Source: an uncultured Flavobacteriales bacterium (GTDB taxonomy: Bacteria > Bacteroidota > Bacteroidia > Flavobacteriales > BACL11). Taken from it: DNA of 7,090 bases. The stretch covers positions 1 to 7,090 of the forward strand of contig CAJWUS010000066.1 in assembly GCA_913047525.1 (NCBI GenBank), given 5' to 3'. The notes beneath the pieces were generated by a model. That model worked only from the letters and a program-made list of their open reading frames with translations, made no database searches and was not told the origin of the DNA. The position numbers were made by a program, and so were the translations under genes. Of the stretch, positions 6,575 to 7,090 are shown piece after piece (position 1 is the stretch's first letter; each line of letters starts with the position of its first letter).

Positions 6575-7090
6575 CTAATTCATTTTTAATATTTCTTCTA
6601 CAATTTCTCGATTATTAGAAAGTCTTGGCACTTTGTTTTGTCCTCCTAATTTTCCTTTTTTCCCCAGCCACCTATAAAAAGCACCACTTTTTAAGCTTTC
6701 TACTTTTGGCATTTGTAAAATCAAATCATTGGTTCGTTTTGCCTGATAATCAGAATTAATATTTTGCAAAAAGCTGTCCATTTCATCAGTGAACATATCT
6801 AAATCCTTTGGTTGTTTTTCAAACTCAATCAGCCATTGATGCGCTCCTGAAGTTTTCTGATTTATATAAAGTGGCGCTACTGTAAATTCTCTAATTGTGG
6901 TTTTGGTTTTTTTGCAAGCATGCCTTAAAGCACTTTCAGCATTTTCAACTACCAACTCCTCTCCAAAAGCATTGATGAAACTTTTTGTTCTACCAATAAT
7001 TTTTATTCTGAATGGTGAAAGATTTGTAAAACAAATAGTATCTCCAATTAAGTATCGCCAAAGCCCAGCATTTGTTGTTATCACCAAAGC
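6575..7090 (-). CDS. GH3-family acyl-adenylating protein, C-terminal part; cut by window edge
   Basis: The last 171 residues of a minus-strand gene are present. The frame is open to base 7090 (its first codon there is GCT), so the start lies to the right. Motifs: ITTNAGLWRYLIGDT (residues 4-18 of the fragment), which holds the R-Y-x-x-G-D nucleotide-binding motif of GH3 enzymes; IIGRTKSFINAFGEELV (31-47), the hinge into the C-terminal domain; AHQWLIEFEKQP; and the closing KKGKLGGQNKVPRLSNNRE. Known: plant GH3 proteins adenylate a carboxylic acid (such as auxin) and join it to an amino acid. Bacterial homologues of about 500 residues are common in Bacteroidota, but their substrates are unknown to me. 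If it adenylates, it would release PPi, the substrate of the nearby HppA, though no direct link is shown. No truncation or frameshift is visible inside the fragment. Confidence 0.92.
   Translation of the reverse strand, partial: ALVITTNAGLWRYLIGDTICFTNLSPFRIKIIGRTKSFINAFGEELVVENAESALRHACKKTKTTIREFTVAPLYINQKTSGAHQWLIEFEKQPKDLDMFTDEMDSFLQNINSDYQAKRTNDLILQMPKVESLKSGAFYRWLGKKGKLGGQNKVPRLSNNREIVEEILKMN

Noticed and set aside
6575..7087. Reading the GH3-family frame as a complete short gene starting at a TTG at 7085-7087
   Set aside because: The frame stays open to the window edge, and the TTG lies inside the conserved GH3 core, just before the nucleotide-binding motif. It is an internal leucine.

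Overview
The window is AT-rich DNA from a member of the Bacteroidota (Cytophagales or Flavobacteriales type; I cannot place it more closely). The evidence is the TAnnTTTG-type -7 promoter elements, the A-rich leaders instead of clear Shine-Dalgarno sites, and a gene set typical of that phylum: a DUF151/UVR nuclease-like protein, EtfA/EtfB of Bacteroidota type, a K+-dependent membrane pyrophosphatase, a Bacteroidota deoxynucleoside kinase and a GH3-family protein. Genes are tightly packed and no stretch over 300 bases lacks a gene. I see no mobile element, CRISPR array, rRNA or tRNA.

Layout. (1) Bases 1-2777, minus strand: a compact operon read etfB > etfA > DUF151/UVR protein > concentrative nucleoside transporter (cut by the left edge), with gaps of 6, 3 and 1 bases. 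(2) Bases 2778-2967: a divergent promoter region with a -7-like element on each strand. (3) Bases 2968-5679, plus strand: hppA, a 710-residue membrane pyrophosphatase, followed 27 bases later by a small lipoprotein of unknown function. (4) Bases 5680-5845: a convergent intergenic region with two hairpin terminators. Between them lies a short minus-strand stretch that resembles the C-terminus of the adjacent deoxynucleoside kinase. (5) Bases 5846-7090, minus strand: the deoxynucleoside kinase, and upstream of it the C-terminal third of a GH3-family protein cut by the right edge.

How the genes fit together. EtfA/EtfB form a soluble FAD flavoprotein that passes electrons from acyl-CoA dehydrogenases toward the quinone pool. 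The pyrophosphatase turns the PPi released by biosynthesis and acyl/aminoacyl-adenylate formation into an ion gradient. The CNT transporter uses an ion gradient to import nucleosides, and the kinase phosphorylates deoxynucleosides. A loose nucleoside-salvage and energy-conservation theme is therefore possible, but the transcription units are separate and any functional link is inference.

Overall this looks like an ordinary core-genome segment. I did not find a convincing new system. The items most worth a second look are the kinase C-terminus echo at 5740-5784, the lipocalin-like secreted extension on the transporter, the TTG start of the DUF151 gene and the orphan lipoprotein behind hppA.
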